From positions 1 to 45,391 of the forward strand of contig JAZQHC010000038.1 in NCBI GenBank assembly GCA_045540335.1: a DNA stretch of 45,391 nucleotides. The letters are read 5' to 3'. Made by a program: the position numbers and the translations under genes. The notes below the pieces were generated by a model that did no database searches, had not been told where the DNA came from, and was given only the letters and a program-made list of their open reading frames with translations. This DNA comes from RGIG7213 sp045540335. Lineage in GTDB: Bacteria > Bacillota > Clostridia > Oscillospirales > CAG-272. Position 1 is the first letter of the stretch. Each line of letters starts with the position of its first letter. Of this stretch, positions 7,464 to 15,639 are shown piece after piece.

Positions 7464-8315
7464 TTATGACATTTCGTTGATAGAATCCGTTATGCATTTT
7501 GCAGGTGCGGAGTCTATAACAACGATATTGATGTTTCCGTTTACAAGGTCTTGCACTGCAAGCGCACCGTTAGAATAGCCAACGCCTTCAACGGGAAGTG
7601 CTTCAAAGCCCCAACCGCCTTCGCTGGTGTCGCCGTTAACGTACAAAGCACCTGTGGTACCGTTTTGGTAACCGATCTTAGTATCTTTCGTTTTTGCTTT
7701 AAGAATAGCTTCAACGTCTTCTTTTGTTTTGCAAGCGTCAAATTCTGTGTTATCGCCGCTTACGATGATCTTTTGTGATGCCGTGTAGTAAGAGTCTGTA
7801 AACGTAACGTGTTCTTTTCTGTCTTCCTTAACTGTAAGACCTGCCATAGCAATGTCGCATTTGTGCTGACCTACAGAAAGACATACAGCCGTGAATTCCA
7901 TGTTTTTAATAACAAGCTCTTTACCAAGTTTCTCTGCCAACAATGCGGCAATTTCCATATCTATACCAAGATATTTATCGCCCTCGGTATATTCAAACGG
8001 TTCAAATGCGGCATTTGTTGCTACAACAAGCTGATCTTTGGAAGGATCTTCTTCTTTGGATTCTACAGGTGTAGGTGTTCCGTCGCCGAAGTATTTATTA
8101 CAAATTTCGTCAAACTTACCGTTTGCTTTTATTTCTGCAATAAAGCTGTTTACCTGCGCTAACAACTCGGGCTGATCCTTGTCAACACCAAACGCATATT
8201 CTTCTTCTGTAAGTGCAATGTCGATAACCTTTGTTGCCGCCTTTTTTTCTCCGCAGGCTGTGAACATTGTAAGAAGCATCAGCACTGCTAAAGTAAGTGA
8301 TAATAACCTTTTCAT
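7464..8315 (-). CDS. Amino acid ABC binding lipoprotein, apparently circularly permuted
   Basis: A 283-residue lipoprotein (signal peptide, then TAC with the lipid Cys at 21) of the SBP_bac_3 family. The order of parts is unusual. Residues 31-77 (IDIALTEEEYAFGV...FDEICNKYFGDG) match the module that normally ends this family. After a Pro/Glu/Ser linker (78-93), the usual mature start follows (DQLVVATNAAFEPFEY, then LGIDMEIAALLAEKLG), and the protein ends at VVIDSAPAKCITDSINEMS, exactly where the C-terminal module should begin. The second binding protein in this window (18493-19296) has the normal order and the same motifs at its end. The start at 8315 is set by GGAGG and the signal peptide. 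Ligand unknown. Confidence 0.93.
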   Translation of the reverse strand: MKRLLSLTLAVLMLLTMFTACGEKKAATKVIDIALTEEEYAFGVDKDQPELLAQVNSFIAEIKANGKFDEICNKYFGDGTPTPVESKEEDPSKDQLVVATNAAFEPFEYTEGDKYLGIDMEIAALLAEKLGKELVIKNMEFTAVCLSVGQHKCDIAMAGLTVKEDRKEHVTFTDSYYTASQKIIVSGDNTEFDACKTKEDVEAILKAKTKDTKIGYQNGTTGALYVNGDTSEGGWGFEALPVEGVGYSNGALAVQDLVNGNINIVVIDSAPAKCITDSINEMS

Positions 8316-8343
8316 TATATTTACCTCCAAATTTTTATGTAAT

Positions 8344-8372
8344 ATTGTACCACACATTTTAATAAATTGCAA
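8344..8372 (-). promoter_or_regulatory. Promoter of the permuted-binding-protein transport operon
   Basis: TTGCAA (8372-8367), a 17 bp spacer and TACAAT (8349-8344) on the minus strand, about 30 bp upstream of the lipoprotein start. Confidence 0.7.
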
Positions 8373-8407
8373 TAGGGTAATTCAACAACTTAAAAAAGAT
8401 GTCAAAT

Positions 8408-8563
8408 TCAGATATTTCCTGCGATCTGCCCTAAATAAATACCTAAAGACGTAAAAATCCAAAGCAGAATAAGCAGCGCGATAACTGCTATGGCGGTTGC
8501 TTTTACAGCTATTTTGATTTTTCTTATACGTCTTTGCTGTTCGATGGTTTTATCGTGTTTCAT
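8408..8563 (-). CDS. Small single-pass membrane protein (51 residues)
   Basis: The frame begins with ATG at 8563 and encodes MKHDKTIEQQRRIRKIKI, followed by a hydrophobic helix of about 25 residues (AVIALLILLWIFTSLGIYLG) and a short tail. The charged, Arg/Lys-rich N-terminus before the helix predicts an inside N-terminus. GGAAAG lies 11 bp upstream as a weak ribosome binding site. It ends 36 bp before the promoter of the transport operon and reads in the same direction, so it could be a separate short transcript. The amino acid pattern is typical of a real small membrane protein, but I know no family for it. Confidence 0.6.
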   Translation of the reverse strand: MKHDKTIEQQRRIRKIKIAVKATAIAVIALLILLWIFTSLGIYLGQIAGNI

Positions 8564-8582
8564 AAAATTTAATACTTTCCAC

Positions 8583-8611
8583 TTGAATATAAAGCATGAT
8601 GAGTGTAAAAT
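8583..8611 (+). promoter_or_regulatory. Probable promoter of the 8661 hypothetical gene
   Basis: TTGAAT (8583-8588), a 17 bp spacer and TAAAAT (8606-8611), 50 bp upstream of the preferred start. Divergent from the small membrane protein gene. Confidence 0.55.
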
Positions 8612-8660
8612 TATCGTACTAAGGTTACTTAAAGCCTATATCAAAAAGCGAGGTAATATT

Positions 8661-9521
8661 GTGGAAGATAACGGATACCACCCCGAATTTGAGCCCTCAA
8701 GGGTTACTGTAATAATAAAGAAAATATTTAAATATGCCTTTTTAGGGCTTGTTATATTTATATACGGCTTTTTCATTTTAAGGTTGTGCACAAGTGAGCC
8801 TGATATGAAAATAATATGGACAGATGAAATGATAAATGCACGTGAAAAATCGGGCAGCGATTTCAAGCTGTACACCCAAAAGCAACACGTATTTATCGAC
8901 GAATATAAGAACGTTCCCATAGATGAAAATTCTACCGAAACCAAGCGTTACGGATATAACATATCTATTTTTGACATGTTATACTGCCCCGAGGCAAAGC
9001 AGCTTCAAGTTACCGTAAGATACAACAAAAGCATAATGTCCGATCTTATGGATGAATACGGGATAGACGAAATAAACGGCGAGCCTTTCCTGTTCACATT
9101 GAATTTTGAAGATGGCACGAGAATATCAACCTACAAATACACCGCCTCACACACAAACAGATACTATTACAGATATCTGACGTTTGACAACGTCGATCTT
9201 GAAAAATACGAGCTGTTTGACTATAATCAAGAAAATTCTGCCATTGTTGACGAAGACGGAAAAATCCTTGCACATGAAACAGATGCAAGCGGCGGTAATA
9301 TACTTTATGAAACAGATGAAAACGGAATGGAAAAAATATATCTAAACAACTACGTTTATCTTGATACGTATTTCATAGATGACGTAAATTTCGAAGAAAC
9401 ACCCATTTCATGCCTTATCGTATATGAACGCGCAATTCAATTAAAAGAAGTAGATTGGGAAAAAGCAGAAGAAAACACCTCTGTATTGATTCCCTCACCT
9501 GCTTTTAAAACAAAAGAATAA
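8661..9521 (+). CDS. Hypothetical membrane-anchored extracytoplasmic protein
   Basis: I do not recognise this 286-residue protein. I start it at the GTG at 8661 (preceded by GCGAGGTAA) rather than at the much earlier in-frame ATG at 8490, because the upstream part overlaps the divergent small gene and its promoter and looks non-coding. A basic N-terminus leads into one transmembrane helix (about residues 22-44, with FLGLVIFIYGFFIL). The remaining 240 residues are acidic, rich in Tyr, Asp, Glu and Asn, and probably lie outside the membrane. Alternating hydrophobic stretches suggest a beta-rich domain. It has its own promoter and terminator, so it seems monocistronic. Confidence 0.75.
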   Translation: MEDNGYHPEFEPSRVTVIIKKIFKYAFLGLVIFIYGFFILRLCTSEPDMKIIWTDEMINAREKSGSDFKLYTQKQHVFIDEYKNVPIDENSTETKRYGYNISIFDMLYCPEAKQLQVTVRYNKSIMSDLMDEYGIDEINGEPFLFTLNFEDGTRISTYKYTASHTNRYYYRYLTFDNVDLEKYELFDYNQENSAIVDEDGKILAHETDASGGNILYETDENGMEKIYLNNYVYLDTYFIDDVNFEETPISCLIVYERAIQLKEVDWEKAEENTSVLIPSPAFKTKE

Positions 9522-9543
9522 CCCTGATATCAGGGGGGACTTT

Positions 9544-9571
9544 GCCCAACTTCTTTTTTCAGAAGTTGGGC
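9544..9571 (+). terminator. Rho-independent terminator after the 8661 gene
   Basis: Eleven-bp stem GCCCAACTTCT/AGAAGTTGGGC with a 6-nt loop and a following AGTTTTATT, 23 bp past the stop codon. Confidence 0.8.
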
Positions 9572-9669
9572 AGTTTTATTAGTACACGGGAAACGTTTAA
9601 AACATTATTACACATTATAAACGCCCCGGTTACTATCAAAAAACAAATCAGTCAGCCTTCAACAGACCA

Positions 9670-9696
9670 CCCCGAGGGGCAAAAAGCCCATCGGGG
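9670..9696. terminator. Hairpin between the 8661 gene and glyS
   Basis: CCCCGA/TCGGGG outer stem with an inner GGGC/GCCC around AAAAA. GAGTTTTA follows on the plus strand. It may end glyS transcription from the other side, although the minus-strand flank has only a weak U tract. The stretch between this and the previous hairpin shows nothing else. Confidence 0.5.
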
Positions 9697-9727
9697 GAGT
9701 TTTATGCAATCTGTTTACCGGTCGTTA

Positions 9728-11119
9728 TCAGAATTTCAATTTTTCTTCGATATATGCTTTCAATTCGGATATAGGTAAACGAACCTGTTGCATCGTATCG
9801 CGGTCGCGTACGGTAACGCATCCGTCTTCTACTGAATCAAAGTCGTAAGTAATGCAGAAGGGTGTGCCTATTTCGTCTTCTCTGCGGTAGCGTTTACCGA
9901 TAGAACCTGCATCATCAAAATCAACCGTAAAGTCTTCAGCCAATTTGGTATATACTTCCATTGCTTGTGCAGAAAGCTTCTTTGACAAAGGAAGAACTGC
10001 TGCTTTAAACGGTGCAAGTGCAGGGTGCAAGCGCATAACTACCCTTGTATCGTTTTCTGCTATTTGTTCTTCATCGTAGGCATCGCAAAGGAAAGCAAGC
10101 GTTACCCTGTCTGCACCCAGAGAAGGTTCAACAACATAAGGAACGTAATGCTCGTTTGTTTCGGGATCGAAATATTCCATATTCTGACCCGAGCAATTCT
10201 GGTGCTGTGTCAAGTCAAAATTCGTTCTGTCTGCAATACCCCAAAGCTCGCCCCAGCCAAACGGGAATAAAAATTCAATATCAGTAGTTGCGTTTGAATA
10301 GTGGGAAAGCTCTTCTTTAGCGTGGTCCCTCATGCGGGTGTTTTCTTCTTTCAAGCCAAGTGCCTTAAGCCAATTTGCACAGTAATCCTTCCAATATGTA
10401 AACCATTGAAGATCTTCACCGGGCTTGCAGAAAAATTCAAGCTCCATCTGTTCAAATTCTCTTGTGCGGAATATGAAGTTACCGGGGGTAATTTCATTTC
10501 TGAACGATTTACCTACCTGCGCTATACCGAAGGGAAGCTTTTTTCTTGTCGTTCTTGCAACGTTTTTGAAGTTTACAAAAATACCTTGTGCCGTTTCGGG
10601 GCGAAGATAAAGCTCGGAAGTGCTGTCTTCCGTAACGCCCATAAAGGTTTTGAACATAAGGTTAAACTTTCTTACGTCGGTAAAATCACCGGATCCGCAA
10701 TCAGGGCACGTTATGTGATTTTCCTTTATGTAATTTGCAAGCTCTTCATTAGACCATCCGCCAACGTTGATATCAAGATTGTTTGCAGCAGCATAATCTT
10801 CTATCAATTTATCTGCCCTATGGCGCGAACGGCATACGCGGCAATCCATCAGAGGGTCTGTAAATCCGCCAACGTGGCCGGAAGCAACCCATGTTTGGGG
10901 ATTCATAAGTATTGCACTGTCAAGCCCTACGTTGTAGGGGGACATCTGAACAAACTTTTTCCACCAAGCTTTCTTTACGTTGTTTTTAAGCTCAACCCCC
11001 AAAGGGCCGTAGTCCCATGCGTTTGCAAGGCCGCCGTAGATTTCAGAACCCGAAAACACAAAGCCCCTGTTTTTGCAAAGCGCAACGATTTTTTCCATTG
11101 TCTTTTCATTATTTTTCAT
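9728..11119 (-). CDS. glyS: Glycyl-tRNA synthetase, alpha2 (single-chain) type
   Basis: Class II enzyme that attaches glycine to tRNA(Gly). The 463-residue protein is the eukaryote/Gram-positive type rather than the two-subunit GlyQ-GlyS type. Diagnostic parts are FVFSGSEIYGGLANAWDYGPLG near the N-terminus, zinc-type cysteines (CRVCRSRH near 94 and CPDCG near 140), motif 2 (GKSFRNEITPGNFIFRTREF), motif 3 (EPSLGADRVTLAFL) and a C-terminal anticodon-binding domain. The start has AAGGATAGG upstream. No T-box is visible before it; the LCP-like gene lies 36 bp upstream on the same strand and may drive it. Confidence 0.97.
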   Translation of the reverse strand: MKNNEKTMEKIVALCKNRGFVFSGSEIYGGLANAWDYGPLGVELKNNVKKAWWKKFVQMSPYNVGLDSAILMNPQTWVASGHVGGFTDPLMDCRVCRSRHRADKLIEDYAAANNLDINVGGWSNEELANYIKENHITCPDCGSGDFTDVRKFNLMFKTFMGVTEDSTSELYLRPETAQGIFVNFKNVARTTRKKLPFGIAQVGKSFRNEITPGNFIFRTREFEQMELEFFCKPGEDLQWFTYWKDYCANWLKALGLKEENTRMRDHAKEELSHYSNATTDIEFLFPFGWGELWGIADRTNFDLTQHQNCSGQNMEYFDPETNEHYVPYVVEPSLGADRVTLAFLCDAYDEEQIAENDTRVVMRLHPALAPFKAAVLPLSKKLSAQAMEVYTKLAEDFTVDFDDAGSIGKRYRREDEIGTPFCITYDFDSVEDGCVTVRDRDTMQQVRLPISELKAYIEEKLKF

Positions 11120-11155
11120 AATAAGACCTATCCTTTATGTTTAATAAATATTTTT

Positions 11156-12265
11156 TCACTTGTATGTTTCGAACATATTATGAACAGCAGAATACGTATA
11201 TTTGAAGTAAACTACGCCATCCTCCTGAATATAACTGCCCGGTATTGAAAACGTTTTTACTGTAAATTTGCCGTAATTGCGAAGCATTGTTATTATATTG
11301 TTTTTATCGTATTCCGTAATATCCGTCTTCGCCTCAGCACTTTCCATTATTACCTTAAAGGCGCTTGTAAGCGCCGCCAAGCCATCGTCGCAGAATGAAT
11401 TATCTGCAACCGTTTTAAAAAAGCTTATAGCGACCTCGCATTTTCTCGTATCCCCTTCCGGATAAAGGTCGTAACGTAACAGCTGCGTTGCCTGATCACC
11501 TTTAAGCTTACTGAAGCCCTTTTTAAGATCGATCGTAAACGGCGTACCGGGAAGAATCTCTTCTATCACATTTCCCTCTTCGTCGTATATGTAAATAATC
11601 TCGTCTGACGAGCCGGGTGTAATTATTCTTTCTTCTTCATTCACATAATACATATCGCACGGTACGTTGTATTCTATACCGGTAGGATACATGATATCAA
11701 TAACCTTTTTAAAGGTATTAAACTGCATTTCAATACTGTAATCTATCGGCAAACTGATTATTGAAGTAACAAGTTGCCCAAAATAATCAATATCGGTGCT
11801 TTCGTACGCACTTCCCAAGGTGGTTTTTACCCCGTGCGAGGTTACCATGGTGGATTTGGGCAATGCCGTGATAACGAAATGCCCTGCTTCCTTATTCACA
11901 TGCACCACCAAAACGGTATCTGCCGAATAATGGCGGCCGTTGGCAACATAGTCTTCTGCGGTGGCATCCGGCGAAATATTTACGCGGTAATCATCAAAAA
12001 CAGTAGGCTGATAATCAGACCCAACCAAAAGAAGCGTAAACGATTCCCCCTGTACGTCAACCGCAGGTGCATTATCTTCCTTCGGCGGTGTATCAACGCT
12101 TGGAACAGTTTGTTGAGGATAGCTTGTGTCATTAGTTTCTCCGCTTTGTTGATCAAAGCCCTCTGTCATATCCTTCAACATAGGTGTAACCGTAACGCCT
12201 ATTATCCCAAAAATCAATATTGAAATTGCAAATGCAATGGCAAAACTCTTTATGGAAGGTAACAT
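11156..12265 (-). CDS. LytR-CpsA-Psr (LCP)-like membrane protein, divergent
   Basis: A 369-residue protein with one N-terminal transmembrane helix (about residues 8-28), a Pro/Thr/Asp-rich spacer, then an LCP-like domain from about residue 75: FTLLLVGSDYQ, ADTVLVVHVNKEAGHFVITALPKST, and a later segment with GFSKLKGDQATQLLRYD, the counterpart of the family's LxGxqALxyaR block. LCP enzymes move cell-wall polymers from lipid carriers to peptidoglycan. The Arg residues that normally bind the pyrophosphate (RSDT and PRD blocks) are Ser and Lys here, so activity is doubtful. The start at 12265 follows GGAGGAGAAAG; the upstream ATG does not. The family call is good, the function inferred. Confidence 0.75.
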   Translation of the reverse strand: MLPSIKSFAIAFAISILIFGIIGVTVTPMLKDMTEGFDQQSGETNDTSYPQQTVPSVDTPPKEDNAPAVDVQGESFTLLLVGSDYQPTVFDDYRVNISPDATAEDYVANGRHYSADTVLVVHVNKEAGHFVITALPKSTMVTSHGVKTTLGSAYESTDIDYFGQLVTSIISLPIDYSIEMQFNTFKKVIDIMYPTGIEYNVPCDMYYVNEEERIITPGSSDEIIYIYDEEGNVIEEILPGTPFTIDLKKGFSKLKGDQATQLLRYDLYPEGDTRKCEVAISFFKTVADNSFCDDGLAALTSAFKVIMESAEAKTDITEYDKNNIITMLRNYGKFTVKTFSIPGSYIQEDGVVYFKYTYSAVHNMFETYK

Positions 12266-12296
12266 CTTTCTCCTCCGTATAACATTAGGTCTCACT

Positions 12297-12325
12297 ATTA
12301 TATTATATTTTACGAATTATTGCAA
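12297..12325 (-). promoter_or_regulatory. Promoter of the LCP-like gene (and possibly glyS)
   Basis: TTGCAA (12325-12320), a 17 bp spacer and TATAAT (12302-12297), 31 bp upstream of the start codon on the minus strand. Confidence 0.75.
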
Positions 12326-12494
12326 TAAGTAATTTCGCCAATTTTTTTAATTTAATTTTAACAAAAAGGGATATATGATACGAAATATAACGTGCGCGCG
12401 TTTCTTTACAATTTTTTAATCATTTTTCAAGCAATTATGATATACTGAAATCTGTATATTTATAACAAAAACGTTTAACGGAAGGGATATCCAA

Positions 12495-13448
12495 GTGAAA
12501 ACATTTCAAAAGCTTACTTGTTTCATTCTGTGCATTATATCAGTATTTACACTTGTTGCTTGTGTCGGTGAAAGCAGCGGTCCTGTACTTTGGAAGGTAA
12601 TGGGCGAAAACGGCGAGGTAATGTATCTTTTCGGGTCTATACATGTAGGAATAGAAGAAATGTACCCATTAGACGGGCGCATAACCGCCGCTTTCGATGA
12701 ATGTGACTATCTTGCGGTGGAATACGACATTGTTGCCGAAGAAGAAGCTTCAAAAAATTGGTCGCAAGAGCAACAGATGGATTACATCCGCCCCTTTGTA
12801 TATACCGATGGAACGAGCATTAAAGACCATATAGATGAATACACTTACGAGCTTGCAAAGGAATTTTTGCAAAAAAACGATGCATATTACGACAATATGG
12901 ATTATATGAAGCCTGCTTACTGGTTCAGCGTGATATCGGGGATAACAGTTGATAACTCACGTGTTTCGACAGATTACGGGGTGGATAGATATTTGATAAA
13001 AAAAGCCTACGAAAACGGCAAAACGGTGCTTGAAGTTGAATCAAGCAGCTTTCAAAGCGATCTTATGCTTTCATTTGATGATAAGCTTTACGATGATATG
13101 ATATATCAAAGCGTTATATCTGCCGACGGCGCTGATATCCAATACGCATATATGGTAGATGTATGGATGCGCGGCAGAGATGATATTTTGGCGTATATGA
13201 ATTATAACTCAAGCAGCGAAGAAGGACTTTTTTCATTTGCGGAAAACGAATCGTACGCGCAAATGTACGAAGAATATAACAAATCAATGCTTTACGACCG
13301 AAACGAAGACATGACAAAGGTTGCAGATGAATATCTTAAATCCGGCAAAAAAGTTTTTTTCGTGGTTGGTGCCGGTCACATATGCGGAGAGGACGGCATT
13401 GCCCAAGCGCTTAAACAAATGGGCTATTCCGTAGAAAAGGTTTCATAA
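12495..13448 (+). CDS. TraB/GumN-family lipoprotein (putative metalloprotease)
   Basis: A 317-residue lipoprotein: hydrophobic signal, then LVAC with the lipid Cys at 23. The TraB/GumN/PrgY (TIKI-like) fold is marked by LFGSIHVG near residue 45, DGRITAAFDECDYLAVEYD and the C-terminal VVGAGHICGEDGIAQALKQMG, which supply the two paired Gly-x-x-His motifs thought to bind metal. Family members are membrane-associated proteases or inhibitors of peptide signals; the substrate here is unknown. It uses a GTG start with GGAAGGG upstream. Its stop overlaps the ATG of the DUF2079 gene by one base, so the two are translationally linked. Confidence 0.88.
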   Translation: MKTFQKLTCFILCIISVFTLVACVGESSGPVLWKVMGENGEVMYLFGSIHVGIEEMYPLDGRITAAFDECDYLAVEYDIVAEEEASKNWSQEQQMDYIRPFVYTDGTSIKDHIDEYTYELAKEFLQKNDAYYDNMDYMKPAYWFSVISGITVDNSRVSTDYGVDRYLIKKAYENGKTVLEVESSSFQSDLMLSFDDKLYDDMIYQSVISADGADIQYAYMVDVWMRGRDDILAYMNYNSSSEEGLFSFAENESYAQMYEEYNKSMLYDRNEDMTKVADEYLKSGKKVFFVVGAGHICGEDGIAQALKQMGYSVEKVS

Positions 13449-15289
13449 TGGATAAATTCAAGAATATTATAAAGGATATCACACTTGAAAAAGTACTGAT
13501 GCGATTTTTTACCGCATTTTTTATAGCGTGCAGTATAAATCTTTTAACAGCCGGGGCAAATGGGAAAAATTCGTTTATGTACAACTCGATAGAGTTTTTG
13601 CAGAATTCTAATTTTGCCCTTCACATAATTTTGATCGGTTGTCTATTTATCGTACTTAACGCATTATTTACCCTTTTGCTTCACGCCGACGGTATTGAAC
13701 GGATATTGTTATTCGTTTCTTATTTCATATATGCAATACAGTGTGTATCTTCCGACGAAGATATGTGGCTTGCATTAGGTGCGGTACTTGTTCTTTTTGC
13801 AATTTGCAAATACAGCTTTTCCAATGGTACAAGTATTCCCGTGCCGTTTCCAAAACATGCAATGATCACCGTTGCCGTTCTTTGCGGCGTATTCTTTTCG
13901 CTTTTCGTGGGAATACAAACCTCATGCAGGTTTTTAACACAATCAACCCCTTGCTTTGACTTCGGTATTTTTTCGCAGATGTATTACTACATGAAGGAAA
14001 CCCTTCTGCCGATGACCACGTGCGAACGGTCTGAGCTGCTTTCGCATTTTGATATACACGTTTCACCGATATACTATCTTTTTTTGCCGATATTCGCCAT
14101 ATTTCCGCACCCGATAACGCTTCAGGTGTGCCAGGCAATTTTATTGGCAAGCGGGTTGATTCCGCTGATACTTATTTGCAGAAGGCTTTCACTTTCCTAT
14201 AAAGCGTGTGCGGCATTTGCCATATGCTATACGTTTTTCCCAACGGTTGCGGGTGGTTGCTATTACGACCTGCACGAAAATAAATTTTTACTTCCCTTGC
14301 TTCTCTGGTTGTTCTATTTTATAGAAAAAAACAAGTGGTGGGGCATACTGACTTTTGCGGGATTGACGTTGCTCGTAAAAGAAGATGCACCCGTTTACGT
14401 GGCCTTCGTCGCGGTATATCTGCTGATATGTAAAAAAGACCTTTTAAAAGGCGGCGTTCTTTTAGCCGCTTCGCTTGTATATTTTGCAGGGGTGATATAT
14501 TATCTGGAAACCTTCGGGTATTCGGGTATTATGACTTACAGATACAATAACTTTATTTACGAAGATGGCGGCGGTCTTATATCCGTAATAAAAGCAGTTA
14601 TTTTAAGCCCCGCAAAGGTTATATCGGAGATATTTGAACCGGGTGAAGACATTGCAGGCTCAAAAATAGTATTTATGATACAGACGCTTGTTCCATTGTG
14701 TTTTCTGCCGTTTATAACAAAAAAATATACGCGCTTTATCCTTCTCGGACCGTATATTTTGGTAAATCTTATGCCTGATTACGTATATCAGCATAGTATA
14801 TATTTCCAATACACATACGGTTCCGTTGCGTTTTTATTCTATCTTTCGTTGTTAAACTTTTCAGAGCTTTCAAGTTCATTCAAGCGTGCAGTCGGAGTAT
14901 GTGCGGCGGCCTCTTCTATGATCTTCTTTTCCGGCACGATCGCCCAAAAACCGAATTATTTCAACAACTACAAGATAAATTATGAAAATCATAACTACGT
15001 TAACAAAGTTCTTTCTTCCATTCCGGAGGATGCGTCGGTTTCCGCAAGCACGTTTTATGTAACGGGTGCATCGCAAAGGAAAGAAATATACAGTATGGAT
15101 GATAACAACTACGCTTCTGACCCGATTCATACAGAGTATATCGTTCTTGATTTACGCTATACATCGAACAGAAGGATATATGAAGTCCAATACAAAGAAA
15201 ACGAAAATTATACTTTAGTAGCATTCCGCGACCAATGGATAGCTGTGTTGCAATGTAACGATTGCAGCGAGGGTAAGTGCAATGGCTAA
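13448..15289 (+). CDS. DUF2079-family polytopic membrane protein (GT-C-like)
   Basis: The 613-residue protein has about twelve hydrophobic segments and a polar C-terminal domain of about 110 residues. The DUF2079 signatures are FDFGIFSQMYYYM near residue 176, SHFDIHVSPIYYLFLP near 199, and YYDLHENKFLLPLLLW followed by LLVKEDAPVYV. These acidic loops resemble those of GT-C glycosyltransferases, which use polyprenyl-phosphate sugars on the outer face of the membrane; glycosyl transfer is therefore a family-based inference. It overlaps the TraB/GumN gene upstream by 1 bp and the small gene downstream by 8 bp, forming a tight three-gene unit. Confidence 0.85.
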   Translation: MDKFKNIIKDITLEKVLMRFFTAFFIACSINLLTAGANGKNSFMYNSIEFLQNSNFALHIILIGCLFIVLNALFTLLLHADGIERILLFVSYFIYAIQCVSSDEDMWLALGAVLVLFAICKYSFSNGTSIPVPFPKHAMITVAVLCGVFFSLFVGIQTSCRFLTQSTPCFDFGIFSQMYYYMKETLLPMTTCERSELLSHFDIHVSPIYYLFLPIFAIFPHPITLQVCQAILLASGLIPLILICRRLSLSYKACAAFAICYTFFPTVAGGCYYDLHENKFLLPLLLWLFYFIEKNKWWGILTFAGLTLLVKEDAPVYVAFVAVYLLICKKDLLKGGVLLAASLVYFAGVIYYLETFGYSGIMTYRYNNFIYEDGGGLISVIKAVILSPAKVISEIFEPGEDIAGSKIVFMIQTLVPLCFLPFITKKYTRFILLGPYILVNLMPDYVYQHSIYFQYTYGSVAFLFYLSLLNFSELSSSFKRAVGVCAAASSMIFFSGTIAQKPNYFNNYKINYENHNYVNKVLSSIPEDASVSASTFYVTGASQRKEIYSMDDNNYASDPIHTEYIVLDLRYTSNRRIYEVQYKENENYTLVAFRDQWIAVLQCNDCSEGKCNG

Positions 15290-15617
15290 TATTTTCAGTA
15301 AATTATTTGCCCCAAAAGAAAACACGTATCGCTTCAAGCTGCAGATGGCAGAAAAAATATGTACGCACCCGCTTAAATATATAACAATGCCTACCGAAAA
15401 CGGCGACGTAATTATCGGCAAAGGGGGAATATGCTGGCTGAAAGACGGAATTTTTTCAGTTACTTCAAGTGAAAAAGTGCTTTTCAGAACCGAAATAGAT
15501 AATTTAAAAGCATACGAGCTTATGTCATTAGAGGGTGCAGTATGCGAAGGGCCCGACAAAGAACACGGCGGTGAATACCGCACGGTAACAGTTTTTTATA
15601 AATATTACAGAAAATAA
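15282..15617 (+). CDS. Small hypothetical protein, possible PH-like fold
   Basis: A 111-residue soluble protein that I cannot place in a family. After an amphipathic start (MANIFSKLFAPKENTY) it looks beta-rich, with alternating hydrophobic strands (DVIIGKGGICWLKDGIFSV, KVLFRTEIDNLKAYELMSL) and a closing TVTVFYKYYRK, a pattern compatible with bacterial PH-like domains. That fold guess is weak. It overlaps the membrane protein gene by 8 bp, so it is probably made together with it and could act on its cytoplasmic side. Confidence 0.7.
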   Translation: MANIFSKLFAPKENTYRFKLQMAEKICTHPLKYITMPTENGDVIIGKGGICWLKDGIFSVTSSEKVLFRTEIDNLKAYELMSLEGAVCEGPDKEHGGEYRTVTVFYKYYRK

Positions 15618-15639
15618 ATACAACAAGGAGATATGTATA

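Noticed and set aside
8490..8660. N-terminal extension of the 8661 hypothetical protein
   Set aside because: It overlaps the divergent small membrane gene and contains the likely promoter; the GTG at 8661 has a ribosome binding site.
10301..11248. Long plus-strand open frame opposite glyS
   Set aside because: It mirrors the conserved glyS coding sequence and has no family pattern or ribosome binding site; it is a shadow frame.
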